Positions 44,211 to 54,409 of a stretch of 64,000 nucleotides of DNA are shown in pieces; the stretch's first letter is position 1, and each line of letters opens with the position of its first letter. The DNA comes from Schistosoma mansoni. Taxonomy: Eukaryota > Platyhelminthes > Trematoda > Strigeidida > Schistosomatidae. Below the pieces are notes generated by a model that searched no databases, was not told the origin of the DNA, and worked only from the letters and a program-made list of their open reading frames with translations. Position numbers and translations under genes: made by a program. Location: the NCBI RefSeq assembly GCF_000237925.1, contig NW_017386033.1, positions 806,001 through 870,000 on the forward strand, read 5' to 3'.

Positions 44211-44813
44211 TTAATATTGCGGTTGATAAGTGTCAGCAGAATATCCATTATCATTTGATGATTCTCCATTGTTTTGATCATAATAATTATTATTAGTAGT
44301 ATCATAATTTGTTGGAGCATTATAAGTTGAACCACTTCCATATGCAGCATATTCAATTGGTATTTGTCCTTCACTATATTGTCCACTTCCAGTACCAGCA
44401 AGTTGATCAAATTTACCACCATTATATTTTCCTTTAGAATATAATTTACTTTCAATATTAAATTTAGCTTTTACATTTTGTTTACCATATGAATGAACTT
44501 TACCTTTTGTATCATAATTAGCAAATTTCTTTTGATATTTACTACCTTTATGGAAATATGTAGTTTGATGATATTTTAATCCTTTATCTGCATTACCATA
44601 TGCTATAAATTTGCCTTGTGTATGTATTTTACCATGATTATCATTGCCATGATTTTTATCTCCACCATAATAATCATTATTATTGTTATATTGTCCATTA
44701 TCAGTATATGTACCATAATTGTCATTTGAATATGGTGTATATGGTATATAAGATTCACCGCCAAATGTACATGATATAATTACTAATAAATACAATGAGA
44801 TAACACTTTTCAT
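44211..44813 (-). CDS. Trematode eggshell synthesis (TES) domain protein
   Basis: 200 residues, single exon. Signal peptide 1-18 (M-K-S-V-I-S-L-Y-L-L-V-I-I-S-C-T-F-G). Residues 20-58 are Tyr/Asn/Asp/Gly-rich. The TES domain at about 60-133 has T-Q-G-K-F-I-A-Y-G-N-A-D-K-G-L-K-Y, T-T-Y-F-H-K-G-S-K-Y, F-A-N-Y-D-T-K-G-K-V-H-S-Y-G and V-K-A-K-F-N-I-E-S-K-L. The C-terminal 65 residues are Gly/Ser/Tyr/Asn-rich. It is the most compact of the three TES proteins, with the shortest N-terminal repeat region, and aligns with the other two through the whole domain. TATATAAA on the minus strand lies at 44915-44922, about 100 bp before the ATG; AATAAA at 44112-44117. Likely role: secreted vitelline-cell eggshell precursor (family knowledge). 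Confidence 0.87.
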   Translation of the reverse strand: MKSVISLYLLVIISCTFGGESYIPYTPYSNDNYGTYTDNGQYNNNNDYYGGDKNHGNDNHGKIHTQGKFIAYGNADKGLKYHQTTYFHKGSKYQKKFANYDTKGKVHSYGKQNVKAKFNIESKLYSKGKYNGGKFDQLAGTGSGQYSEGQIPIEYAAYGSGSTYNAPTNYDTTNNNYYDQNNGESSNDNGYSADTYQPQY

Positions 44814-44914
44814 TGTTTTGTTTTTTTTAGAAATAATCTCTACTCTACTATAATGTCTAGTTGTAAGTAGTTGGAGATCTTCTTTTTTTTTGTTTACTTA
44901 TAACTCGATCAACG

Positions 44915-44922
44915 TTTATATA
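44915..44922 (-). promoter_or_regulatory. TATA box of the second TES gene
   Basis: TATATAAA on the minus strand, about 100 bp upstream of the ATG; a start 30 bp downstream gives a 5' UTR of roughly 70 nt. Confidence 0.5.
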
Positions 44923-45117
44923 GTTTTTTCTCTTGTTAAAATAAACTTTTTTTTTAAGAGAAAAATAAAGATTTAAATAAGTGCATTATGATATTACGTT
45001 ATTTAAAGAAATAAAACCAATGATTGAGTGCATAGTTACGTAATCAGTTAATTGAACTTGTTCATTTAAAGTACACACGTAAATAACAAGAAAGTGTATG
45101 ATAACAATAAGAGAACT

Positions 45118-45772
45118 TTTTTCATAGTTGAAAGCGTCAGTCAATTGAAACTAGACCACCATGGAAAACCTGGGAGCACTGGATGTCCGTTTCGTCCTAT
45201 TGTGGGACTTCTAAGCAGTGCGCATCCATGATCCCGCCTCACGAGCGAGATTCGAACCCAGGACCTTCCAGTCTGGAGCCAGAGCCCTTAACCGATAGAC
45301 CATTGAGCCGGCATTCAACAGTGTTAATGTCCAACTTCAACTGATCGACGAAGTTGAGCAACCATTCACCAATTGTCTTCAGTGAGTTGATATCTCACAA
45401 CAGACGTAGTTGAACTCCACTGGTCACTGCTTCTCACTAGAACTCCTGGATGTACTTCTCGAAGTCAGTCACTAATGACACTGAAGACAATTGGTGAACG
45501 GTTGCTTAACTTCTTGGATCAGTTGAAGTTAGACATTAACACCGTTGGGTGCCGGCTCAGTGGTCTAGCTGTTAAGGGCTCTGGCTACAGACTGGAAGGT
45601 CCTGGGTTCGAATCTCGCTCGCGAGGCGGGATCATGGATGCGCACTGTTTAGAAGTCCCACAACAGGACGAAACGGCCATTCACTGCTTCCAGGTTTTCC
45701 ATGATGGTCTAGCTTCAATTGACTCACGCTTTCAACTGTAAAAATACTAAATCTCCACAAAACCCCTTCTGA
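45118..45772. mobile_element. Head-to-head SINE pair, both copies nearly full length (pair 7)
   Basis: The minus copy 45118-45470 and plus copy 45471-45772 meet at their leaders. Both have A box GGCTCAATGGTCTA / GGCTCAGTGGTCTA, B box GGTTCGAATCTCGC and TTAGACATTAACACCG-type motifs, and similar hammerhead blocks that are both damaged in the core (CTTAGAA and TTTAGAA). Outer flanks show a similar GAACT(A)TTTTTT sequence, a possible target duplication with one indel. The shared core damage suggests that the two copies derive from one source. Confidence 0.7.
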
Positions 45773-45779
45773 ACTATTT

Positions 45780-46020
45780 TTTGTTTGTTTGGTGTTTAAA
45801 CAAATCATGATAAAATAACCTTTTGCTTTCTATCATAAATTCATAATTAGTTATGTACTTAGTAACAGTCTCTGCATTATAATATCTAATATTGGTGAAG
45901 GTATAGGTACAACAACAACAACAGCATGATGGATAAATACTGTATAAAATATATATCCATCAAAGTGTATCAAGTATGAACATAATTTTGACATATGATT
46001 CCCGTTTAAACCTTAAAATT
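45780..46020. other. Spacer, no gene seen
   Basis: Low-complexity CAACAACAACAACAG near 45913; otherwise nothing recognised. Confidence 0.4.
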
Positions 46021-46026
46021 AAAAAT

Positions 46027-46307
46027 ACGAAGTTAAGCGAAGGGATCTCTTTTCAACGAATTTATTACCAAGCTGTACAATCGTATATATGTATGAAAAT
46101 GTTTTGTTAAAGTAATAATTCCGTGAGGAAATGTGAAGACAAGTAACCAAGATGACGCAATAGAAAGATTATAATACTAGATTACGTAATACGAGTAATA
46201 ATGGAATTAGTGCTTTAACAAAACATTTGAATATATATATATATATACGATTGTACAGCTTGATAATAAATTCGTTGAAAAGAGATCCCTTCGCTGAACT
46301 TCATAAC
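46027..46307. mobile_element. Fold-back element, 281 bp
   Basis: Arms of about 95 bp (46027-46120 and 46210-46307) are inverted copies: GAAGTTAAGCGAAGGGATCT against AGATCCCTTCGCTGAACTTC, then TTTTCAACGAATTTATTA, AAGCTGTACAATCGTATATA, AATGTTTTGTTAAAG. One arm contains an (AT)n expansion. Arm ends resemble the 39.7 kb element. Read outward the arms give CAGC, TTGATAA, GAA, an AAGAGATCCCTT near-palindrome, C, GCTG, the parts of a hammerhead with a damaged core box. Confidence 0.7.
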
Positions 46308-46314
46308 AGTTTGG

Positions 46315-47995
46315 TTGTAATAAATAAAGTTTATAAATCGAAGAAAATTGATCAAATATTTTCACTTAAACAGCTTAATTTCAACTCATTATAGACTCTT
46401 GAATAATAAAAAAAATTTGTGGTTTTATCAAGTGTTCACCTGTTTCTTTTCAAAATCCTCTCAATAGATTATATGTTAGACTCGAATTTATACGAATATT
46501 GGTTTTGTGATATTGCTTTTTGTAAAAACAAGTTTGTTCGAATAATGTTATGGAAATTGTTAAGTTTAATAGTTTACATCATAAACTGACCTTAGTTAGA
46601 TAACCAATGAAAACCAGGAACCAGTATGAGGTTCCACAACATAATGTATCCTTTCTATTGATAGGGATAAAACACACGAACTGGAGGTTTCGTTAAGATG
46701 TGTTTGGTCTATAGATCATCAACTTGGGATCCAATCGTTTATAATTTTGACTTGAATCCGTTTGTGATATTTCACCACCATCGTTTATTCTTATTAATGA
46801 TAATACTTCTTAGTTGTCTAACCATGATCACTTCGTAGTGTAAACTACGAACAACAAGTTTGTGTTAGAGATATGAACAAAATAGACTGTTTTTCCTGAA
46901 GTTACCCACTTGTGACATCAAAATGTTTAATCATTGATAACTCATTTATTGCGACGTATTAGTATGACTTTTTTGATCAAAGAGAAAGGAACAATTTTTG
47001 TAAAGTTAGATTAATTTACTTCGCTTAGCAGGAATAAAAATTTAACTTCATTCATCAACAATTATAAGAACAAAATAAATATAAGATCTAACCTAACAAG
47101 TGTTTCGAAGGTTACTATCATTGAAGTTATCATTCCAAAATTACACTACCAATAAAATAATAACAAAAAGGTTAGGAAAAGATTGTCAAAAAAACTTTAC
47201 TACGGTCAAATCGAATGGATTTTCTACAATCGTCAGATAATCAAACCACCAAAGACAAATTATTTGATCTCGTTACATCCACTTATGTTCACTAATACAA
47301 CTGCTCCTGTGTAGATAATTATACAGAGCGTATGATTCGGCAAGTCTCTTATTGCACAGCAAAACACCATCTGTCTTAATTGAGCAAAGAAACGTTGAGT
47401 GTGATTAACAGTATTTTTCTCGTTCAATTGATGGACACAGGATATCAAATTAACTTGAATGAAGTTTTTAAAATTATCCAAAGTATTACATCAAATTTAC
47501 TACATGTTTTAATGGTTTGTGTTTTACGTACTACTGAAGCTAAAAAAATCCATATTCATAAATCTATGATTCTTACTGAAAAAACGTTTACACTACCCCT
47601 TTCCACCTTGGTTACTAATGTGCGAATGAATTTTATCTTAACTTTGACGAAACTTATTCTTTTAAAAGAGAATTCAAAAAGTTTATTTATTTTGAAGAGA
47701 GCAAAAGCAATGAATTGAGAAGAACAACATCGATTACTTTTACTTCTTTAGGTTCTCGTCAGCTGCTTACAACCAATACCGTTTTAAAGACAAAATTATC
47801 ATCAACTTAATATGCTAATAACAGTGTAATTGGTTAGGTGTAAATATGTATCATTATGGTGGAGCAGCAATTCGAATAAATGTAATGAGATTAAAGGGAT
47901 ATGTATTTTCATGCCAGTATCCTTCACTTGGTCATCACAAAGCGTTTAAAAAACTGACTTCTCTTATTAAATAACCTATAATTTGGAAGCTATTC
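46315..47995. other. Long intergenic stretch, no gene seen
   Basis: A faint SINE relic may lie near 46595-46760 (CCAATGAAAACCAGGAACC). The 112-codon plus frame at 47380-47718 and the opposing minus frame at 47260-47481 overlap and show no recognisable domain. I leave both uncalled. Confidence 0.4.
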
Positions 47996-48002
47996 AATTG
48001 AG

Positions 48003-48395
48003 TTATAAGCAGAGATGGATGATAGCTAGCACTGGAATCCAGGACGCCCGTTTCGTCTTATTTGAGGCTCATTGGCTGGATGTCTGCATTCCAGAGTTGA
48101 TGTTCACTCCGTGACTCGAACGGAGTATCATCCGCTTGAAACGCCATCACATTAATCACTTTGCTACTGAATTCCGATAGCCACCAGCTTGTGCGATGGT
48201 GTGAAGTTTAATTCATTTTTGTATCGGTTGTTTGAATCCTCTCATAGATGTTTAGGACTGTAATTGATCATTATTTTATTGCTATATTTGCATCCTATAC
48301 AGACTGCTTCGATGTTGCTTTAGATTACAAGCATTCTAAGCAGTGGACGAAACGCGCGTCCTGGATTCCACTTTCGGCTACCATCCATCTCGATA
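48003..48395. mobile_element. Head-to-head pair of SM-alpha-like SINEs (pair 8)
   Basis: Minus copy 48003-48205: body GAGATGGATGATAGCTAGCA, hammerhead with core CCAATGA and intact GAA and stem II, and a B-box remnant. Plus copy 48222-48395: the leader TTGTTTGAATCCTCTCATAGATG also seen before the 29.8 kb copy, then only the 3' half of a hammerhead (GGACGAAACGCGCGTCCTGG) and the body. Both 3' ends outward. Confidence 0.65.
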
Positions 48396-48399
48396 GTTT

Positions 48400-49095
48400 C
48401 CAGATCACAATTACGTGTTTTTTGATTTTTACAAATGATTACTTTGATTACTATAATCCTTCCTATTCCAGTTAATTAGTTCATTACTCAGTATTACTTT
48501 CATAATCACTAAGGAACTGTGTATGGTGCTATGACGAAAAACTAAACGAACGGAAATTTCTTCACTCCATTTGTCTTTTTAGGAGCCTTCAATTTAAAAA
48601 GATATTTAGACTAGTCAAACTAGAATGTTTATCTGTTGTTAAATAGGACAACTGAATATTAGTTTCTTCCACATCATTTAAGTTTTGATTAATTCGATAA
48701 TGTGTAACATTTTTAGTTGATATACAGTAGAATGTTTTGAGTTTTAGTACAGATTCTGATATTGACTTTCTTGACTTTTAGTCACTATTGCAAACACTAT
48801 CAGAGATATTTAGTTGTTTCATTTACCTTGTATAATCATTTATGATTGCTTCATAACTGAAACAAATAACTTCAACAATACTTACATGAGGAAAATTTTC
48901 AAATTTGGCTAAACATTTCTTACTGATCAGTTATGTTTTACCGTGATTAACACTAGATCTAAAGACAGTAAGTTTAAAACAATTTATTAGATTCTTATTA
49001 GCAGTTCATTTTCATTGATAAAGTTAACAACAGATTTTTTATTATCTAGGGTTCGTTGTATATAGGTACACTCCAGATAAATTTCCAATGCTTAC
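48400..49095. other. Intergenic, no gene seen
   Basis: AT-rich; nothing recognised. Confidence 0.4.
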
Positions 49096-49099
49096 ATGT

Positions 49100-50770
49100 A
49101 TTATTATTATTAATGGCTTTATTCAATATACAATACAATATAAAATTCTCAGCACGAGTTATTTCAACAAGTTTTTTTTACCAAAAAAAACAGAAAAGGA
49201 ATGAAAAAGGTTTAAGAAAAACTGAGTTTATACAAATTATCAAATTTGAAACATGCTTATGAATACAGGTCAACTACTAGGTCAACTCTAACAGCCTGTT
49301 CGTCACAAAGTAAATTTGCTAGGTAAGGTATTACAGAACTTTTATAGACTTGCTTGCGTGTATGGATTTTAATGTATTTACGTCTCGTTCTACCAGAAGA
49401 TATACAAGGAGAAAGATATGAATGAAGCGGATGGTTAGTATCTGATAAGATAACACCTGCCATGAGTTTGCAAGACTTAAGATGTCTATCCACAAGCATA
49501 TTAATAATGACTTCAAAAGATTCACCACATACCTTGCAAACCGCCTTCAGCACTCTACGCAAAACAGCAAAGTCTTTTCTCAAAAGCCCAGGAAAGAATA
49601 ATGGAGAAGAATATAAAATAATAGGTAATATGCAGGAATTTACAAATTGTAAGAGCAAATGGCGAGTAATCCCAAAAGCATGCAGCCTCTTTATGTAGTA
49701 TGTCAAACGGTAAACTTTTTTCGATAGGAGTAAAACATGAGAAGACCAAGAAAGATCAGAGGAAAAAATGACACCAAGATATTTGACCTTCGACACTGTG
49801 TTTATTAAGGAGTCTCCAATGGCACAAGCATTATGGGATCCCAAAATAGAGTATAGGTTCTTTCCATGTCTCAAGCTAAAATTAACAGCTTGACATTTAG
49901 ATGGATTGAGTAAGAGACCATTACCAACAAACCACCTTTCAATACGAGATAAAAACTCATTCATTTCTATGGGATGTAAGGAGGTAGAAATCGGCATACA
50001 TACAGTGTGGTCGTCCGCATATTTTACAAAAGTGTTTTCTGTGGAAGATGGCAGATCATGCAGAAAAAAAGAGAAGAGCAGAGGTGAAAGAACAGCTCCT
50101 TGTGGCACACCTACATTAGACAGTAGAGATGTTGAACACTTTCCTTCAAATACAGTTTACTGTTCTCTTCCAGAAAGGTAGGAACATAGCCAATTGTTTA
50201 TCCAGCTGTCAGTGTCGACGCTGATCAGCTTGTTAAGTAAGAGGTGTCTTGGAATAGAATTCAGGAAAGCGCATCTAACATACTTCTTACCCTTTTCCAA
50301 CCCGAACACTATATTGTGATGCAGAACAGCAACGGCATCTAAAGTGCTTCTTTTGCATTTGTAAGCAAACTGATATGGATCACAGTGCTCTTTTATTGCA
50401 GGTTGAAGTGGTTGAATCAGTAATTTTTCCATTATTTTGAGGAAAGGTGAAGTTATTGGAATTACGTTTTTATCACCAGAAGCTTTCTTTGGTATAGGGA
50501 TTATCTTTATCTTTCTCCACATTTTCGGTAAGACATTAGTTGAGAAGGATTTGTTAAAGATATTCGTTAATGGATAACATAAAACATCAGCACATTTTTT
50601 AAAAAGGAGGTTTGGGATACCATCAGGTCCTAAACATTGTGATGAATTCAGAGACTGGAGACATTTCCGGACATCATTTTCAGTGAAACTGGAAACACAA
50701 TTATTCTTCAGACCCAAGTGTTACATTCGACACATTTCTTTCAGAGGAAAGGGGGAGGTTGCTAACTAGT
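49100..50770 (-). mobile_element. CR1-like LINE, reverse-transcriptase half, 5'-truncated
   Basis: The minus frame 50157-50717 has C-L-Q-S-L-N-S-S-Q-C-L-G-P-D-G-I-P, K-I-I-P-I-P-K-K and F-A-Y-K-C-K-R-S-T-L-D-A-V (RT fingers and palm start). Frame 49257-50108 has P-Q-G-A-V-L-S-P-L-L-F and the catalytic Y-A-D-D, then Y-L-G-V-I-F-S-S-D-L-S-W. The two frames are separated by one break near 50110-50157, so this copy is dead. The 3' end has an AATAAA-type GAATAAAGCCATTA followed by (AAT)n, a usual CR1-like terminus. No endonuclease domain is present. A LINE, not a host gene. Confidence 0.85.
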
Positions 50771-50889
50771 GAAGGCATTCGATTTTCATGCATTATGTTA
50801 CAGAATCAAACTGTGATCCTTCTATCTATTTAAATTATATCGTAATTTATGTATTGTAATTTATTACCAGTGACTAACGTTAAGATGGG

Positions 50890-51225
50890 TTTCCTGGAGC
50901 TCTAGTGAGAAGCCGTGATCAGTGGAGTCAAATTTGTGTCAGACATGAGACAGTTATCCATCTCAGGCGATGGATGAAAGGTTGCGCAAGGCCATGGGTC
51001 TATTGAAGTTAGACATTGACATCACCAGATGTAGGCTAACTAGTTTAGAGGTTAAGCGTTTGTATGCGAGACCGAAGGTCCTAGGTTCGACCTTTGATTG
51101 CGGGATTGTGGGTGCACCCTGTGAGTAGTCCCATACTAGAACGAAACGGCAATCCAATGCTCCTAGGTTTTCGATAGTGGTCTCACCTAGACCCACTCAC
51201 TAATTCAACTGTTCAAATGTAATTT
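50890..51225 (+). mobile_element. Hammerhead SINE, nearly full length
   Basis: Leader GAGAAGCCGTGATCAGTGGAG, TTAGACATTGACATCACC, A box GGCTAACTAGTTTA, B box GGTTCGACCTT, hammerhead block GTGAGTA ... AGAACGAAACGGC, body TTTTCGATAGTGGTCT. The core is changed; an older copy. Confidence 0.7.
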
Positions 51226-51229
51226 CATT

Positions 51230-52625
51230 TTTAATAGAAGAAATCTAATTATCAAGTAGTACACTTAATATACCATCCCATTTTTACTAATTATTTTAAT
51301 TAATGTAATTGTCTGATTGATCATAGTTCCACTAGAATGAAAAAATGTAACATGAAAATGCTTAATCTCTCTGAGTTTAACAATGATTCATTTATCCATT
51401 AAAATTCATAAGTTTGATGTTCAAAAGGTCTAAATAAGCTAAAGTTTATAAACCTTTATAGAATACGTCGAAACATGAACATACAATAAAAATGCTACAC
51501 TTTAGTGATAAGGAAATAAAATCTTGCTCAGTTAATTACAAGAGATTTTGTATTTTCTGAATAGTGTTAGTGGTTCAGTGTAGGACACAAGTTTCATTCA
51601 TTTTGAATACTCGTCAGCTGGATTTACTGAGATTTGAAGCCAGTTGTTCATATTGACACTGGAGAGATATCAACTTGTTCAATTTGCATGATATAAAAAT
51701 TGTTATACTCAGGAGTGTATTTGGTGAATTATGGGTCCTTCGAGAAAACACCTCAGTAACAGCTGTAACCACTAATTGAGGTTTATCTCTTCATTGTCTT
51801 GGATAGATTTTAAAATAGTTCAAACCAAAGGGAAGTGAACAGTTTTGTTGTCTGGATAGATGCTTTTAATATTTCTACAATTCGTGAGTTAGATAAATCA
51901 GATGTGAGGTTTTAATTTTCATATTAAACAGTCTGATCAATGACAACTACAAGTAGGAGTATGCTTTCGGAATTTCTTCATTACAGTGGAACTAGTTTGT
52001 TCTGACTAAGATGTCGGTGATTCATCGCCTTTAAAGAGTGTGCTACATTTATCTCTAAGCATAAGAATATGAAGACATCAATTTATACAATACTTATATT
52101 TGTAGATTGTTGTCATCGTAATAACAGTTAGAAACGAGAGTAGCATGAAGAATTTTTTCATCATTTTTGAGACATTTTAGAGGCACACATTCAAGATACT
52201 ACATAGGATTGGGTTCCCAACTTAAATGACTCTAAACAAAGATGGTACTTTTATATCACTGACTTGAGATCCAGTGGATCTCAACACTAACTTTGGTTAA
52301 CTTATGATTAATTAAAATACTCAGATAATGTAATCGCCAGGTTATTTACTTTATTTACTCTGCTTGTTAAGACTCATTAGAAATTCTTTTCCCAACCAAT
52401 CACCTGTAGGATGGTTTCTATCCTGCGCCGAATCTTGGGAACACACTATTGAACAGCTCCAAATAAAAATATCTAGTGTTCTCTTCTTTTTAATGTTTAC
52501 CTAATTGATGTTGACTTGCAATTAAATACAATTTCAAACTATACAAACTTATCCACTAAAACAACTTAGTCAAAGATGACAAGATAGATCATTTGAATAG
52601 ATACTCCGATATATAAATTAATAAT
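51230..52625. other. Long intergenic stretch, no gene seen
   Basis: AT-rich; no frame or repeat recognised. Confidence 0.4.
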
Positions 52626-52638
52626 ATAAATGAATAAT

Positions 52639-53083
52639 TTAATAGTTAAATTCATGAGCCAATTTTAGCTAGAACATCATTAAAAACCTGAAAACACTAG
52701 ACGGCCGTTTCGTCCTAGTATGGGACTCCTCATCAGTGCATATCCACAGTCTGCACGCGAATATCTAGACCACTGATCCGGTGACTAACGATGTTAATGT
52801 CTAACTTCAATCAATTCACGATATTTCGCAACAGTCCATTATTGTCTTCAATGAGTAACTATCTCACAACATACATGGTTGAACTTCACTTACCACAGCT
52901 TCTCACTAGACTTCCACGAACTACATCTTGAAGCCAGTCACTAGTGAGTACATGATAATGATTATCAAAAAGGGGGGACGAAACGGCTGTCCAATGCTTC
53001 CAGGTTTTCAATAATGGTCTAGCTTAAATCGACTCATGAATTTCACTATTAAATTACTACAATCTTCACAAACCCCCATTCTA
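52639..53083. mobile_element. Head-to-head SINE pair with exact 13-bp target-site duplications (pair 9)
   Basis: The minus copy 52639-52955 retains a hammerhead block (core ATGAGGA, GAA and ACGGCCGTC intact), an A box remnant, TTAGACATTAACATCG and the leader. The plus piece 52975-53083 starts inside the hammerhead (GGGACGAAACGGCTGTCC) and runs to the tail CACAAACCCCCATTCT. ATAAATGAATAAT occurs at 52626-52638 and 53084-53096. The 13-bp perfect repeat directly outside both ends shows that the inverted pair inserted, or was resolved, as a single event. Confidence 0.8.
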
Positions 53084-53267
53084 ATAAATGAATAATGTTT
53101 AAATCTCATCATATTTTAATGATTTTGTCACTCAATTTGCACTTATGTTTTGTACATTTTTTTTTGCTTCCTGTAATTAAAGTTCACTTAGCTTTTTTTT
53201 CGCTTGTGTGTAGGTTTAACTGATGTACTTAATGTTATTATCATTATCATTTTTTTTAAAAGTTCAC

Positions 53268-53275
53268 TATATAAA
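53268..53275 (+). promoter_or_regulatory. TATA box of the third TES gene
   Basis: TATATAAA 66 bp upstream of the chosen ATG at 53334, which implies a 5' UTR of about 35 nt and rules out the in-frame ATG at 53223. Confidence 0.55.
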
Positions 53276-53333
53276 TATACCTTCATTAGACAAAAAAAAT
53301 TTACTTTATCTTTGTGTTTACACTAAAATCATT

Positions 53334-54032
53334 ATGAAGATTTTAAGTGTTTGTTTAATCATTATTACATTATTTGTTACTATGACAATTCAATATAATT
53401 ATCAAGCATATCCGAATAAGTATCGGAGACAATTCAATAATGAATATAACCCTTATTATAATAAGTATGACAATAATAAAGGTAAAAATTATGATGATAC
53501 TACTACTACTACTAATAATAATAATGATAATAATAATAATAATGACAATTATAACTATGGTTACAATCGTAAACCTGGTAATAATTATCCATATAAAATG
53601 TATCCTAATAAAAAACCAAATAAAATACCTTTAACAAGAAAATATATTATGGAAGGTGAAGCTAAACATATTCATCAAAAACATGGTGAAAAACATATAA
53701 AAGCTGTTGGTGAATTATTTGGTTTCACTGATACATATCAAGGATCTGATTATGAATTAACAACAACATTTCATAAAGGTAGTATATCTACAAAATCTGG
53801 TAAACCAAAATATTTTTCAACTTATGATACAGAAGGTTTAATGAAACATTATCAAAATACACATGGACGAGCTAAATTTAATCTTAATGCTAAATCACAT
53901 GGACATGAAAAATATAAAGATCAAAAAGAAATGAAAGCAACTGTAACATTTGAAAATAATGATAATACAATAGATGATGAATCAAATTATTCACCAACAA
54001 GTCATCCATATGGAAAATTAGAAGGTTATTAA
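53334..54032 (+). CDS. Trematode eggshell synthesis (TES) domain protein, Asn/Lys-rich form
   Basis: 232 residues, single exon. The start at 53334 follows the TATA box and opens a signal peptide (M-K-I-L-S-V-C-L-I-I-I-T-L-F-V-T-M, about 1-19). Residues 20-80 are Tyr/Asn-rich with an encoded Thr run (56-60) and Asn runs (61-70) from ACT and AAT codon repeats. Residues 80-105 are Lys/Pro/Tyr-rich. The TES domain at about 112-196 has H-I-K-A-V-G-E-L-F-G, Y-E-L-T-T-T-F-H-K-G-S, F-S-T-Y-D-T-E-G-L-M-K-H-Y and G-R-A-K-F-N-L-N-A-K. The domain is more basic (many His/Lys) than in the other two. AATAAA at 54199-54204. Same expected role as the other TES proteins; its divergence suggests an older paralogue. 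Confidence 0.87.
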   Translation: MKILSVCLIIITLFVTMTIQYNYQAYPNKYRRQFNNEYNPYYNKYDNNKGKNYDDTTTTTNNNNDNNNNNDNYNYGYNRKPGNNYPYKMYPNKKPNKIPLTRKYIMEGEAKHIHQKHGEKHIKAVGELFGFTDTYQGSDYELTTTFHKGSISTKSGKPKYFSTYDTEGLMKHYQNTHGRAKFNLNAKSHGHEKYKDQKEMKATVTFENNDNTIDDESNYSPTSHPYGKLEGY

Positions 54033-54275
54033 TTGAATTATATTTTATATAATGAAGAAAAACGTATATAGATATATAACACTTATAAGTCATTTGCTTG
54101 CATGTATATAACGATTATATGTATATCATGCTGTAAAATTGTACTTGTTGTCACTATTGAGAGTGGGGTAAATCTTATCAAAGAAAAGAAGAAGAAAAAA
54201 TAAACGATTTCTTATGACTTCTTTTTACTGTTTCTTTTTTGTGTTTTGTTTTTTGAATTAATAAAAACTTTTATA

Positions 54276-54405
54276 TATGGTTGAAATTATGAATCGATTG
54301 AGGCTAGACCATTATGGAAAACGTGGAAGCACTGCTTGACGATTGTTTCGTCCTATAGTAGGATTCCTCAGAAGTGCGCATCCACGATCCCACCTCGCGA
54401 GATTT
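54276..54405 (-). mobile_element. Hammerhead SINE, 3' end
   Basis: From ATGGTTGAAATTATGAATCG through TATGGAAAACG to the hammerhead block (core CTGAGGA on the minus strand; stem III mutated) and the B-box edge. It lies just beyond the TES gene's polyadenylation signal. Confidence 0.65.
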
Positions 54406-54409
54406 AAAA

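Noticed and set aside
47260-47718. Overlapping 112- and 73-codon frames
   Set aside because: Opposite strands overlap, no signal peptide, domain or promoter I can support; may be repeat-derived.
49462-50181. Plus-strand frames within the CR1-like LINE
   Set aside because: Antisense to the RT frame, which carries the recognisable Y-A-D-D and P-Q-G motifs.
53223-53333. N-terminal extension of the third TES frame
   Set aside because: It lies across the TATA box at 53268; the Met at 53334 opens the signal peptide.
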